A stretch of DNA of 6,720 bases from Dehalococcoidales bacterium (GTDB lineage: Bacteria > Chloroflexota > Dehalococcoidia > Dehalococcoidales > RBG-16-60-22), in the NCBI GenBank assembly GCA_030615475.1, contig JAUWZF010000060.1, positions 1 through 6,720 of the forward strand. The letters are read 5' to 3'. Below are positions 1-5,856 of this stretch, one piece after another. The position numbers and the translations under genes were made by a program. The notes under the pieces were generated by a model. The model had not been told where the DNA came from, ran no database searches, and was given only the letters and a program-made list of their open reading frames with translations. The stretch's first letter is position 1, and each line of letters starts with the position of its first letter.

Positions 1-843
1 CAGGCCTTTCACGCAATCTACATCGACCGCGCCGCCAAGTAAAGACTCCGAGGTAAAGGCAATACGCAGTTTTCCGGGGTTTTCCCCGACTTCACTGAGG
101 AAGGAGCGAGCGGGTGGTGCCGCGTAATAAGGAGCCCCGGTATCAGGGCCAGCCGTAGCGTCCAGCAGGGCGGCGCTATCACGCACGGAGCGGGTGATAG
201 CGTGGTCGCCGGCAAAGCCGCGCCACATGTCGCCAAAATCAGGCCCGGCCGGATTACGCCCACGGGTCGGCTTGAGGCCGAAGACACCGCAGCAGGAAGC
301 CGGAACGCGTATGGAACCGCCACCGTCACTGGCGTGGGCCACGGGGACTATGCGCGCGGCTACAGACGCTGCCGAACCGCCGCTGGAGCCGCCGGTGGTA
401 CGTGTCAGGTCCCAGGGGTTATTGGCGGGGCCGAATAATTCCGGCTCGGTCACAAACGCCAGACCAAACTCCGGTGTGTTGGTCTTGCCAATAACAATGA
501 TGCCAGCCGCCTTAAGTCGCTTTACCAGCTCACAATCGTGGTCCGGTACAAAATCTTTGAAGAACCGGCTGCCGCAGGTCAGAGGAACCCCCGCGTAGTA
601 CGTTACCAGGTCTTTCAGCAGGAAGGGAACGCCCTTGAAGGGGCCATCGGGCAGGTCTCCTTCGGCAGCCGTTCGAGCCTGTTCATACATCTTATGAATA
701 ACCGCATTGAGCTGCGGATTGAGTTTTTCGATACGGTTTATGGCCTCTCCGACCAGCTCAACAGGCTTGACCTGCTTCTTGCGGACAAGCTCGGACAGGC
801 CGAGTCCGTCATATTTCTCATAGTCACTAAAACCTGTGGCCAT
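1..843 (-). CDS. Amidase-signature family hydrolase, N-terminal 281 residues (cut by window edge)
   Basis: An amidase-signature enzyme hydrolyses carboxamide bonds, usually in the cytoplasm. The reading frame starts at ATG 843-841 behind a strong GGAGGAGG ribosome site and stays open to base 1, so the C-terminal part lies outside the window. About 281 of a usual 450-500 residues are visible. The Ser-cisSer-Lys triad can be read directly: Lys77 in FLLKDL, Ser153 in the glycine/serine loop [10 protein letters not shown] (151-160), and nucleophile Ser177 in [12 protein letters not shown]. The Ser153 to Ser177 spacing of 24 matches GatA and FAAH. The DGGGS form, in place of DTGGS, together with the following [11 protein letters not shown], resembles stand-alone amidases of the 6-aminohexanoate-cyclic-dimer hydrolase type more than GatA. 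No gatB or gatC is adjacent. The substrate cannot be told. It lies downstream of, and in the same direction as, the 84-residue gene at 1011-1265, with 167 bases between. Confidence 0.93.
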   Translation of the reverse strand, partial: MATGFSDYEKYDGLGLSELVRKKQVKPVELVGEAINRIEKLNPQLNAVIHKMYEQARTAAEGDLPDGPFKGVPFLLKDLVTYYAGVPLTCGSRFFKDFVPDHDCELVKRLKAAGIIVIGKTNTPEFGLAFVTEPELFGPANNPWDLTRTTGGSSGGSAASVAARIVPVAHASDGGGSIRVPASCCGVFGLKPTRGRNPAGPDFGDMWRGFAGDHAITRSVRDSAALLDATAGPDTGAPYYAAPPARSFLSEVGENPGKLRIAFTSESLLGGAVDVDCVKGL

Positions 844-878
844 AAACCTCCTCCTAACCCGATGGATATAATCGGCTG

Positions 879-893
879 TAAATCTCAGATTTA
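879..893. promoter_or_regulatory. 15-bp palindrome upstream of the amidase gene, possible operator
   Basis: Two 7-bp arms, TAAATCT and AGATTTA, flank one central base. The site lies 36 bases before the amidase start codon (minus strand). A weak TTATAT/TATATC element lies between it and the ribosome site, with a poor TTAAAT -35 candidate 17-18 bases further upstream, so the palindrome would cover the promoter spacer. A repressor site fits this position. AT-rich palindromes of this size also occur by chance, and no regulator gene is nearby. Confidence 0.3.
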
Positions 894-906
894 ATCCCAA
901 GATTTC

Positions 907-941
907 CGTTAAAGACGTTTATTAAAACGTTAAAGACGTTT
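907..941. repeat. Two exact 14-bp direct repeats with 21-bp period
   Basis: The 14-mer CGTTAAAGACGTTT occurs at 907-920 and again at 928-941, with a 7-base gap. The start-to-start distance of 21 bp is two turns of the DNA helix, so two protein dimers bound here would sit on the same face. The pair lies in the gap between the 84-residue gene and the amidase gene, both read leftward, about 65 bases upstream of the amidase start. It looks like a tandem operator, but the binding protein is unknown. Confidence 0.6.
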
Positions 942-942
942 T
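915..942. other. Overlapping alternative hairpins inside the direct repeat
   Basis: The arm 924-930 (AAAACGT) pairs perfectly with 936-942 (ACGTTTT) around a 5-base loop and runs into a T tract to 945 on the plus strand. The same upstream arm can instead pair with 915-920 (ACGTTT with AAACGT 925-930, loop 4). The two stems exclude each other. Both are AT-rich and weak. On the plus strand it superficially resembles a terminator, but no plus-strand gene ends here. On the minus strand, where the genes run, the T tract is missing. A DNA-level role as a binding site is more likely than termination. Confidence 0.3.
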
Positions 943-1010
943 TTTAAAAAGAGGACAAAGAGCGGGGTTAACAATTTGGGACTTCAAACAAGTTTGAGTG
1001 TGAAACTATT

Positions 1011-1265
1011 TTATTCGGTAACCTTGTAAACGGTGTCGCCCCTTCGCACCCTGTCCGGGACCTTGATACCCACGGAATCGCCCTTCTTGGCCTGATTGAC
1101 ATTGGCATTGTTAATTTGCATCGAGGCAATGTCCATTTCGATATCCGTGGTATGTCCCTGGATGTGAATCTTGTCCCCCACTTTCAGCGTCCCGGTCATG
1201 TCAATTCCGGCGACTACCGGGTGGGCAAAGAAATCACTCACCTTGCCGACTGCTTTCTCAGTCAT
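1011..1265 (-). CDS. Small EF-Tu domain-II-like protein (translation elongation factor-like), 84 aa
   Basis: The protein is a single beta-barrel-type domain resembling domain II of translation GTPases. The signs are GKVSDFFAHPVVAGIDM at 7-23, then a turn GTLKVGDKIHIQG (25-37), and then KKGDSVGIKV (60-69) and RRGDTVYKV (74-82), which match the usual end of the domain. There is no GTP-binding domain, so it cannot be a working elongation factor. Short stand-alone proteins of this type are annotated in some Chloroflexota and archaea as translation elongation factor-like; their role is not known. The ATG at 1265 follows a clear GAGGAGG site, and a good sigma70-type promoter (1320-1348) lies 55 bases upstream. 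It may bind RNA or the ribosome, but that is only inference from the fold. Confidence 0.85.
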   Translation of the reverse strand: MTEKAVGKVSDFFAHPVVAGIDMTGTLKVGDKIHIQGHTTDIEMDIASMQINNANVNQAKKGDSVGIKVPDRVRRGDTVYKVTE

Positions 1266-1319
1266 TTGATTTCCCTCCTCTTTGATGAATATCAGGTAAA
1301 CTTACACTTCATATTCAGG

Positions 1320-1348
1320 ATTATACCCCTCAATTTTCCATAAATCAA
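1320..1348 (-). promoter_or_regulatory. Sigma70-type promoter for the EF-Tu domain-II-like gene
   Basis: Read on the minus strand, TTGATT (1348-1343) and a perfect TATAAT (1325-1320) are separated by 17 bases. Transcription would begin near 1313, giving a leader of about 48 bases before the ATG at 1265, with the GAGGAGG ribosome site inside it. It is divergent from the plus-strand promoter at 1412-1441. Confidence 0.75.
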
Positions 1349-1380
1349 CCTATTTATTTTTCCAGCCATTTTTGCCAGTT

Positions 1381-1397
1381 GGTAAATTACTTTTACC
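1381..1397. promoter_or_regulatory. Inverted repeat between the divergent promoters, possible operator
   Basis: The arms GGTAAA (1381-1386) and TTTACC (1392-1397) surround five bases. The element lies between the -35 boxes of the two divergent promoters (1348 and 1412), where a shared regulator could act on both. A 6-bp inverted repeat in AT-rich DNA is weak evidence on its own. Confidence 0.2.
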
Positions 1398-1411
1398 CCA
1401 CCTCACCATCT

Positions 1412-1441
1412 TTGACATATTTCCCCTTAGAGACATATAAT
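1412..1441 (+). promoter_or_regulatory. Consensus sigma70-type promoter for the coiled-coil/CxxC gene
   Basis: A perfect TTGACA (1412-1417) and a perfect TATAAT (1436-1441) are separated by 18 bases. The predicted RNA start is near 1448, which leaves a leader of about 28 bases containing the AAGAGGG ribosome site at 1461-1467. This is the best match to consensus in the window and suggests strong constitutive expression. No terminator is visible before the symporter gene, so it may serve that gene too. Confidence 0.85.
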
Positions 1442-1475
1442 GAATCTAACCTGATTTATTAAGAGGGCAAAGACC

Positions 1476-1706
1476 TTGGCAAAGAAAGACGAACTGGAAC
1501 CGGTAACCGACGATTCGGCACCAGGAATTGAGCGAATCGTGCAGCGGCTCGACATGCTGGACCAGCGTCTGGACAATGTCGACTCTATAGTATCAGCGGT
1601 CGCTGAAAGGGTAATGCGGCAGCCGATTACCCTCAACGTAACCTGCTCGAAGTGCGGCCAGAGGATAGAAATCGCCATTATAGGTACCGAAAAGCCAACC
1701 CGCTAA
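1476..1706 (+). CDS. Small coiled-coil protein with a single CxxC motif, function unknown (76 aa)
   Basis: I do not recognise a named family. The TTG start at 1476 is supported by AAGAGGG eight bases upstream and by the consensus promoter at 1412-1441. After an acidic N-terminus, residues 18-46 form a four-heptad coiled coil: Ile18, Ile21, Leu25, Leu28, Leu32, Val35, Val39, Val42 and Val46 follow strict 3-4 spacing. A short basic/hydrophobic tail follows, with Cys57 and Cys60 in VTCSKCGQ. A single CxxC pair gives only two metal ligands, so a zinc site would need two chains brought together by the coiled coil, much as in a zinc hook. There is no signal peptide or membrane segment, so it is probably cytoplasmic. 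Zinc binding and oligomerisation are inferred. Confidence 0.75.
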   Translation: MAKKDELEPVTDDSAPGIERIVQRLDMLDQRLDNVDSIVSAVAERVMRQPITLNVTCSKCGQRIEIAIIGTEKPTR

Positions 1707-1794
1707 TTACTTTATGTAAACTATACTTTGCCTTTTCGACCCGACATACCCTGGCGATCTATCTCTTTCACTTCCACAATCAAGGAAAACGAAA

Positions 1795-3174
1795 GTGCCC
1801 CAGCTTACAATAATCATCATCTATTTCGCGGTCATGCTTGCCATCGGGGTGGCCAGCCGTAAAAAGGCAGGGCAAGCGGATGACTTCTTCGTAGCCGGGA
1901 GAAAAGGCTCCTCGTTATTTATCGTCGGTTCCCTGCTGGCTACCATCATCGGCGGGTCGGCCACGTTGGGCATGGCCGGGCTGGGCTTTCAACGGGGCCT
2001 GACCGGGGCCTGGTGGATGCTGGTGGGGAGCGTCGGCTTGATATTCCTGGGGTTGTTTTTCGCCAGAAAAGTCAGGAAATTCGCTCTCTACACCCTCCCC
2101 GAGCTGATAGAGAAGCAGTACGACCGGCGCATGGCTTTCGCCTCCTCGGTGCTTATCGTCATCGCCTGGACAGGCGTGATTGCCGCCCAGATTATCGCCG
2201 CCGGCAAGATAATGGGCATCCGGGGGAGAGGAGCGCCGACCCTCTGGAGGGTGATTTTTTCCTTTGTTTTTATTGCTTACACCGTACTGGGCGGCCAGTA
2301 TTCCGTCATCCGCACCGACTTTTTTCAGTCGGTGATAATCTTCGGGGGGATTTTTACAGGCCTGGGGCTGATCCTTTCACGGCTGGGGGGATGGGACGGA
2401 CTGCAAAGCTCACTGTCACCGGATATGTTTTCCTTTCCCGTCAGCTCACAGTTCGGCGGGGCCGACCTTCTCTCCCTGCTCCTGGTGGTCGGATTGACCT
2501 ATGTTGTCGGGCCGGACATGTACTCGCGGATATTCTGCGCCCGGGATGATGCCACGGCACGGGCGTCCGCGCTCTGGACGGCGCTGCTCATCATACCGGT
2601 AGCCTTCGCCATTACGCTGCTCGGCATGGGGGCCGCCGTCCTGTTCCCAGGGATTGCGCCGGATCAGGCTCTCCCCATGATCATCAGCGAGATATTCTCG
2701 CCGCTTGTAGGAGGCATCGTTCTGGCGGCGTTGCTCTGCGCCGTGATGTCCTCGGCGGATACCACCCTGCTGAGCGCCAGCACCATCCTGACCGTGGATA
2801 TTATCGGAGGATTCCGTTCGTCGCCCGACCGTAAAAACGTCCTGCCGCGTTCCCGCTGGCTGATAATACTGCTGGGCATTGTAGCGCTGGTCGTGGCGCT
2901 ATTGCTCAAGAATATCATCAGCGCCCTGCTGTTCGCCTATACGGTCTATACCTGCGGAGTAATTCTGCCGGTGATAGCCGGGTTCTTTAAGGACCGGCTA
3001 AAAGTAACGGCGGCGGGGGCTCTGGCGGCGCTCATCGGCGGCGGGGCGGCCGGTATTGCCAGCAAGCTTATATCGATAAAGTATCTCGACCTCGGAGCGC
3101 TGGCGCTGAGCGCAGTGCTCCTTTTCCTGGTCAGCTTCATCGATAAGCGGCTGAAAAACAAAATCCCCCGGTAA
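1795..3174 (+). CDS. Sodium:solute symporter family (SSS) transporter, 459 aa
   Basis: This inner-membrane protein probably imports a small solute using the sodium gradient; the substrate cannot be told from sequence. Family marks are DDFFVAGRKGSS after the first helix (29-40), GGSATLGMAGLGFQRGL (53-69), TVLGGQYSVIRTDFFQS (163-179), and LCAVMSSADTTLLSAST (314-330). Ser319 and Ser320 in the last segment fit the Na2 sodium site of vSGLT. About 13 membrane helices can be drawn, near residues 4-21, 40-60, 73-91, 115-138, 152-166, 176-196, 225-240, 258-282, 293-316, 353-371, 374-398, 404-424 and 431-449. The length is slightly below the usual 480-550, with short loops and a short basic tail. The GTG start follows AAGGA with 8-base spacing. 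No own promoter is convincing; it may be read from 1412-1441 through the upstream small gene, 88 bases away. Confidence 0.93.
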   Translation: MPQLTIIIIYFAVMLAIGVASRKKAGQADDFFVAGRKGSSLFIVGSLLATIIGGSATLGMAGLGFQRGLTGAWWMLVGSVGLIFLGLFFARKVRKFALYTLPELIEKQYDRRMAFASSVLIVIAWTGVIAAQIIAAGKIMGIRGRGAPTLWRVIFSFVFIAYTVLGGQYSVIRTDFFQSVIIFGGIFTGLGLILSRLGGWDGLQSSLSPDMFSFPVSSQFGGADLLSLLLVVGLTYVVGPDMYSRIFCARDDATARASALWTALLIIPVAFAITLLGMGAAVLFPGIAPDQALPMIISEIFSPLVGGIVLAALLCAVMSSADTTLLSASTILTVDIIGGFRSSPDRKNVLPRSRWLIILLGIVALVVALLLKNIISALLFAYTVYTCGVILPVIAGFFKDRLKVTAAGALAALIGGGAAGIASKLISIKYLDLGALALSAVLLFLVSFIDKRLKNKIPR

Positions 3175-3220
3175 AGCCGGTTACCTGCCCAGCCAACCCT
3201 GCCCTTTCAACAGAACCCAA

Positions 3221-3249
3221 TTGCGTTCGTAGCTAATGGCTGATATAAT
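3221..3249 (+). promoter_or_regulatory. Extended -10 promoter lying on the apparent thrS start codon
   Basis: TTGCGT (3221-3226, three of six matches) and a perfect TATAAT (3244-3249) are 17 bases apart, with TGA just before the -10 giving an extended TGnTATAAT element. The predicted RNA start is about 3256, which is downstream of the ATG at 3236 and falls beside an in-frame GTG at 3257. If the promoter is real, thrS mRNA would be leaderless. Confidence 0.55.
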
Positions 3250-4978
3250 TAATCTTGTGAACGCAGAAAGTAAACTGGAAACCATGCGCCACTCGGCCTC
3301 GCACGTCCTGGCCGAGGCTGTCCTGTCTATATTCCCGGACGCCAAATTCGGCATCGGCCCGGCTATTGAAGACGGCTTCTATTACGATTTCGATTTACCG
3401 CGCTCGCTGACGCCCGATGACCTGCCCGTTATCGAAGAGAAGATGGGCGAGATAATCAAAGCGGACCTGCCCTTTACCCACAAGGAAATTACCAAGGCAG
3501 AAGCCAAAAAGCTGTTCGCTTCCCAGCCCTACAAGCTGGAGCTGATTGACGAAATCCCCGACGATAAGGTTGGCATCTATGAGCAGGGCGGCTTCGTTGA
3601 CCTGTGCCGGGGGCCTCACGTCAACTCCACCGGCGAGATAAAGGCCTTCAAACTGTCCAACATCGCCGGGGCTTACTGGCGGGGTAATGAACGCTTCCCC
3701 ATGCTGCAGAGAATCTACGGCACCGCCTTTACCAGCCAGAAAGAGCTAGATGAGCACCTTACCAGGATAGAAGAGGCTAAGAAGCGTGACCACCGTAAGC
3801 TGGGCAAGGAGCTGGACCTTTTCCTGACGCCCGACGAAATTGGCGGTGGGCTCGTTATCTATACCCCCAAGGGAGGGCGCATCCGCGCCGTTATCGAGGA
3901 GTTCTGGAGGCAGGAGCACTTTGCCAATGGCTATGAAATCCTTTACACGCCACATATCGGCTTGAGCAAGCTCTGGGAGACCAGCGGCCATCTGGACTTC
4001 TACCAGGAGAACATGTACTCGCCAATCGATATCGAGGGACAGGAGTATTACCTCAAGCCGATGAACTGCCCCTTCCACATGCTCGCCTACAAATCACGGA
4101 CACGCTCTTACCGCGATTTACCCCTGCGCTGGGCGGAGCTGGGCACCGTTTACCGCTACGAGCGCAGTGGTGTGTTGCTCGGCTTGCTGCGGGTACGCGG
4201 CTTTACACAGGACGATGCCCACATCATCTGCACTCCGGAGCAGATGAATAGCGAGCTATCCGAGGTACTCCGTTTTTCCCTGCATATGTGGCGTGTCTTC
4301 GGATTCCAGAAATACCGGGTCTTCCTGTCCACACGACCCGAAAAGTCTATCGGCACCGACCAGATGTGGCAGGATGCAGAGAATGCCCTGCGCAGAGTCA
4401 TCGATGAGAACGAGCTTGAATACGAGGTCGATGAGGGCGGCGGCGTCTTCTACGGTCCCAAGATTGACCTGAAGATTGAGGACGCTATCAAGCGCGAGTG
4501 GCAGATGACCACTATCCAGTTCGACTTCAATTTACCGGAACGTTTCGATTTAGTCTATATCGGCGCGGATGGCCAGGAGCACCGGCCCTACATGATACAT
4601 CGCGCCCTGCTCGGTTCCTGGGACCGGTTCTTCGGTCTCCTGATTGAACATTATGCCGGTGCCTTCCCGGCATGGCTGGCGCCGGTGCAGGTAAATGTAA
4701 TCCCCGTGGCCGACCGCCACCTTGAACATGCCCGCAAGCTTGAGAAAGAAATGAGAAACCTCGGCATTCGGGTAGAGGTCGATGACCGTTCCGAGAGGAT
4801 GAACCTCAAAATCAGGCAGGCGCAGCTGGACAAGATACCTTACATGGTTATCATCGGTGATAAAGAGGTAGCCGATAACTCCGTTTCCGTCCGGCGCCGC
4901 AGCGGCGAGCAGTTGCCCACCCAGCCCCTGGCTGGCTTCCTGGAAACCCTGACCAAGGAAATCGCCGATAAAGTGTAA
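3236..4978 (+). CDS. thrS: Threonyl-tRNA synthetase lacking the TGS domain
   Basis: This cytoplasmic class II synthetase charges tRNA-Thr with threonine. It is 580 residues, against about 640 in E. coli, because the N-terminal TGS domain is absent; an in-frame TAG at 3230-3232 rules out a longer start. The editing domain comes first, with His19 and His23 in HSASH, and Cys124 and His128 in DLCRGPH, all needed to remove mischarged serine. The catalytic core has motif 1 near 217-239, motif 2 (RWAELGTVYRYE, 298-309, continuing to RVRGFTQDDAH), the zinc ligands Cys278, His329 and His455, and motif 3 near 458-472. The C-terminal anticodon-binding domain covers about 485-580. No ribosome site precedes ATG 3236. 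A promoter over that ATG makes GTG 3257 (codon 8, giving 573 residues) a serious alternative start. Gene order thrS-infC-rpmI-rplT-pheS follows. Confidence 0.97.
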   Translation: MADIINLVNAESKLETMRHSASHVLAEAVLSIFPDAKFGIGPAIEDGFYYDFDLPRSLTPDDLPVIEEKMGEIIKADLPFTHKEITKAEAKKLFASQPYKLELIDEIPDDKVGIYEQGGFVDLCRGPHVNSTGEIKAFKLSNIAGAYWRGNERFPMLQRIYGTAFTSQKELDEHLTRIEEAKKRDHRKLGKELDLFLTPDEIGGGLVIYTPKGGRIRAVIEEFWRQEHFANGYEILYTPHIGLSKLWETSGHLDFYQENMYSPIDIEGQEYYLKPMNCPFHMLAYKSRTRSYRDLPLRWAELGTVYRYERSGVLLGLLRVRGFTQDDAHIICTPEQMNSELSEVLRFSLHMWRVFGFQKYRVFLSTRPEKSIGTDQMWQDAENALRRVIDENELEYEVDEGGGVFYGPKIDLKIEDAIKREWQMTTIQFDFNLPERFDLVYIGADGQEHRPYMIHRALLGSWDRFFGLLIEHYAGAFPAWLAPVQVNVIPVADRHLEHARKLEKEMRNLGIRVEVDDRSERMNLKIRQAQLDKIPYMVIIGDKEVADNSVSVRRRSGEQLPTQPLAGFLETLTKEIADKV

Positions 4979-5014
4979 AATTGAAGGCGATGCCATTTTC
5001 GCAGGCTTGGGGAG

Positions 5015-5044
5015 TTGATTTCCATTACCGGAATATGGTATAGT
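5015..5044 (+). promoter_or_regulatory. Extended -10 promoter of the infC-rpmI-rplT operon
   Basis: TTGATT (5015-5020) and TATAGT (5039-5044) are 18 bases apart, and TGG directly precedes the -10 to give an extended element. RNA would start near 5051, about 40 bases before the infC start. This also shows that the TTG at 5047 in the same frame lies upstream of the RNA start and is not the initiation codon. Confidence 0.7.
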
Positions 5045-5070
5045 TTTTGTTCGTAGGATACCTGTGCTTG

Positions 5071-5078
5071 AAGGAGGT
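5071..5078 (+). promoter_or_regulatory. Strong Shine-Dalgarno site that decides the infC start
   Basis: AAGGAGGT is close to a full match to the 16S rRNA tail. In the infC frame the only possible initiation codons just after it are ATA 5089-5091 and ATT 5092-5094, since there is no ATG, GTG or TTG before the conserved IF3 sequence begins. A weaker second AAGGA (5083-5087) lies four bases before ATT. The Shine-Dalgarno to start distance is rather long (11-14 bases). Confidence 0.75.
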
Positions 5079-5091
5079 AAAGAAGGACATA

Positions 5092-5658
5092 ATTAAGCAA
5101 CTTCGTGTCAACGAGCGAATTATTGCGAAAGAGGTTCGCCTGGTTGGGGAGAAGGGGGAGCAGCTCGGTATTATGCCCTTAGTCCAGGCACGGGAGACGG
5201 CGAGAAAGCATAACCTGGACCTCGTCGAGGTAGCACATACAACAGTGCCCCCTGTCTGCCGATTGCTTGACTACGGTAAGTTCAAGTACGAGCAGCAGAA
5301 GAAAGAGCAGCAGGCGAAGAAGGGACAGAAGGTTTCCTTATTGAGGGAGATTCGCCTGCGACCCAAGATAGGTATTCACGATTTTGAAGCCAAAGCCAGG
5401 AAGGCCAAGAAGCTGCTGGTTGATGGTGATAAAGTAAAAGTAACATTGATGTTCCGGGGGCGTGAAATCACGCATCCCGACCTGGGCTGGAAAATTTTAC
5501 AGCGGATGGCGGAGTCGCTAAGCGAAGTCTCCTCCCTGGAGAGACGGCCGGTAATGGAGGGGAGAAGGATGGACATTATCCTGGCCCCGGCCGGTTCCAA
5601 GCCCAAAGTAAAAGTAGAAGCAAAGGAAACCGAGAATGCCAAAAATCAAGACGCATAA
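5092..5658 (+). CDS. infC: Translation initiation factor IF-3, AUU start
   Basis: IF3 binds the 30S subunit, keeps it apart from 50S and checks the initiator tRNA-start codon pair. From ATT 5092 the product is 188 residues: an N-domain ([15 protein letters not shown] at 4-18, then LDLVEV and [12 protein letters not shown]), a long basic helical linker ([14 protein letters not shown], 67-80), and a C-domain ([19 protein letters not shown], 84-102, then [15 protein letters not shown]). A charged tail of about 20 residues follows. The start is chosen from the strong ribosome site and from alignment with known IF3 N-termini such as B. subtilis, which also begins at AUU. ATA 5089 would add one residue. 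TTG 5047 and TTG 5068 lie before the ribosome site. An AUU start allows IF3 to repress its own synthesis, as shown in E. coli. Confidence 0.95.
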   Translation: MKQLRVNERIIAKEVRLVGEKGEQLGIMPLVQARETARKHNLDLVEVAHTTVPPVCRLLDYGKFKYEQQKKEQQAKKGQKVSLLREIRLRPKIGIHDFEAKARKAKKLLVDGDKVKVTLMFRGREITHPDLGWKILQRMAESLSEVSSLERRPVMEGRRMDIILAPAGSKPKVKVEAKETENAKNQDA

Positions 5659-5839
5659 AGGCGCCAAGAGCCGCTTCCACATTACGGGCACCGGCAAGAT
5701 AATGCGTGCCAAAGGACCGAAAAGCCACCTTCGCACCAAGAAATCCAAGCGGGTAAGGCGTCAGTTTGACGAGATGATAGAATTGAACCCCCGTGACCGC
5801 AAGCGTATTTCGAGGCTGATACCCCACGGGGTCAAATAG
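5636..5839 (+). CDS. rpmI: 50S ribosomal protein L35
   Basis: A 67-residue basic protein of the large ribosomal subunit, recognised by its start [14 protein letters not shown], the [10 protein letters not shown] stretch (17-26), SHLRTKKS (30-37), and the end [11 protein letters not shown]. The length is normal. The ATG lies inside the end of infC, giving a 23-base overlap, with AAAGGA eight bases upstream, also inside infC. Translation of the two genes is thus likely coupled, which would carry IF3 autocontrol over to L35. Confidence 0.96.
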   Translation: MPKIKTHKGAKSRFHITGTGKIMRAKGPKSHLRTKKSKRVRRQFDEMIELNPRDRKRISRLIPHGVK

Positions 5840-5856
5840 ACAGGAGGAACCGTTAC

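Noticed and set aside
194..894. Plus-strand open frames opposite the amidase gene
   Set aside because: They are antisense to an amidase with all catalytic residues intact; their products are low-complexity and unrecognisable.
984..997. TCAAAC/GTTTGA inverted repeat after the EF-Tu domain-II-like gene as a terminator
   Set aside because: The arms leave a two-base loop and no T run follows in the minus direction; chance palindrome in AT-rich DNA is equally likely.
1707..1794. TATACT at 1722-1727 as a symporter promoter
   Set aside because: No acceptable -35 element lies 16-18 bases upstream, so readthrough from 1412-1441 is a simpler explanation.
2013..2549. A 178-codon open frame on the plus strand inside the symporter gene
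   Set aside because: It lies wholly within the well-supported symporter in another frame, is rich in Arg, Gly and Pro as expected from GC-driven shadow frames, and shows no family motif.
3168..3180. CCGG hairpin at the symporter stop codon as a terminator
   Set aside because: Only four base pairs and no T tract follow, so termination is not supported.
3175..3235. T-box riboswitch upstream of thrS
   Set aside because: The gap is only 61 bases, with no specifier stem, T-box sequence or terminator, and the predicted promoter lies at its end.
4550..4996. A 148-codon open frame on the minus strand overlapping the 3' end of thrS
   Set aside because: It is antisense to conserved ThrRS sequence and has no recognisable domain.
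5047..5091. Upstream TTG codons (5047, 5068) as the infC start
   Set aside because: Both precede the strong AAGGAGGT site, 5047 also lies before the predicted RNA start, and the extra residues do not resemble IF3 N-termini.
5840..5856. An L20-type regulatory RNA structure in the rpmI-rplT gap
   Set aside because: The gap has 17 bases and is filled by the ribosome site; no structure can be supported.
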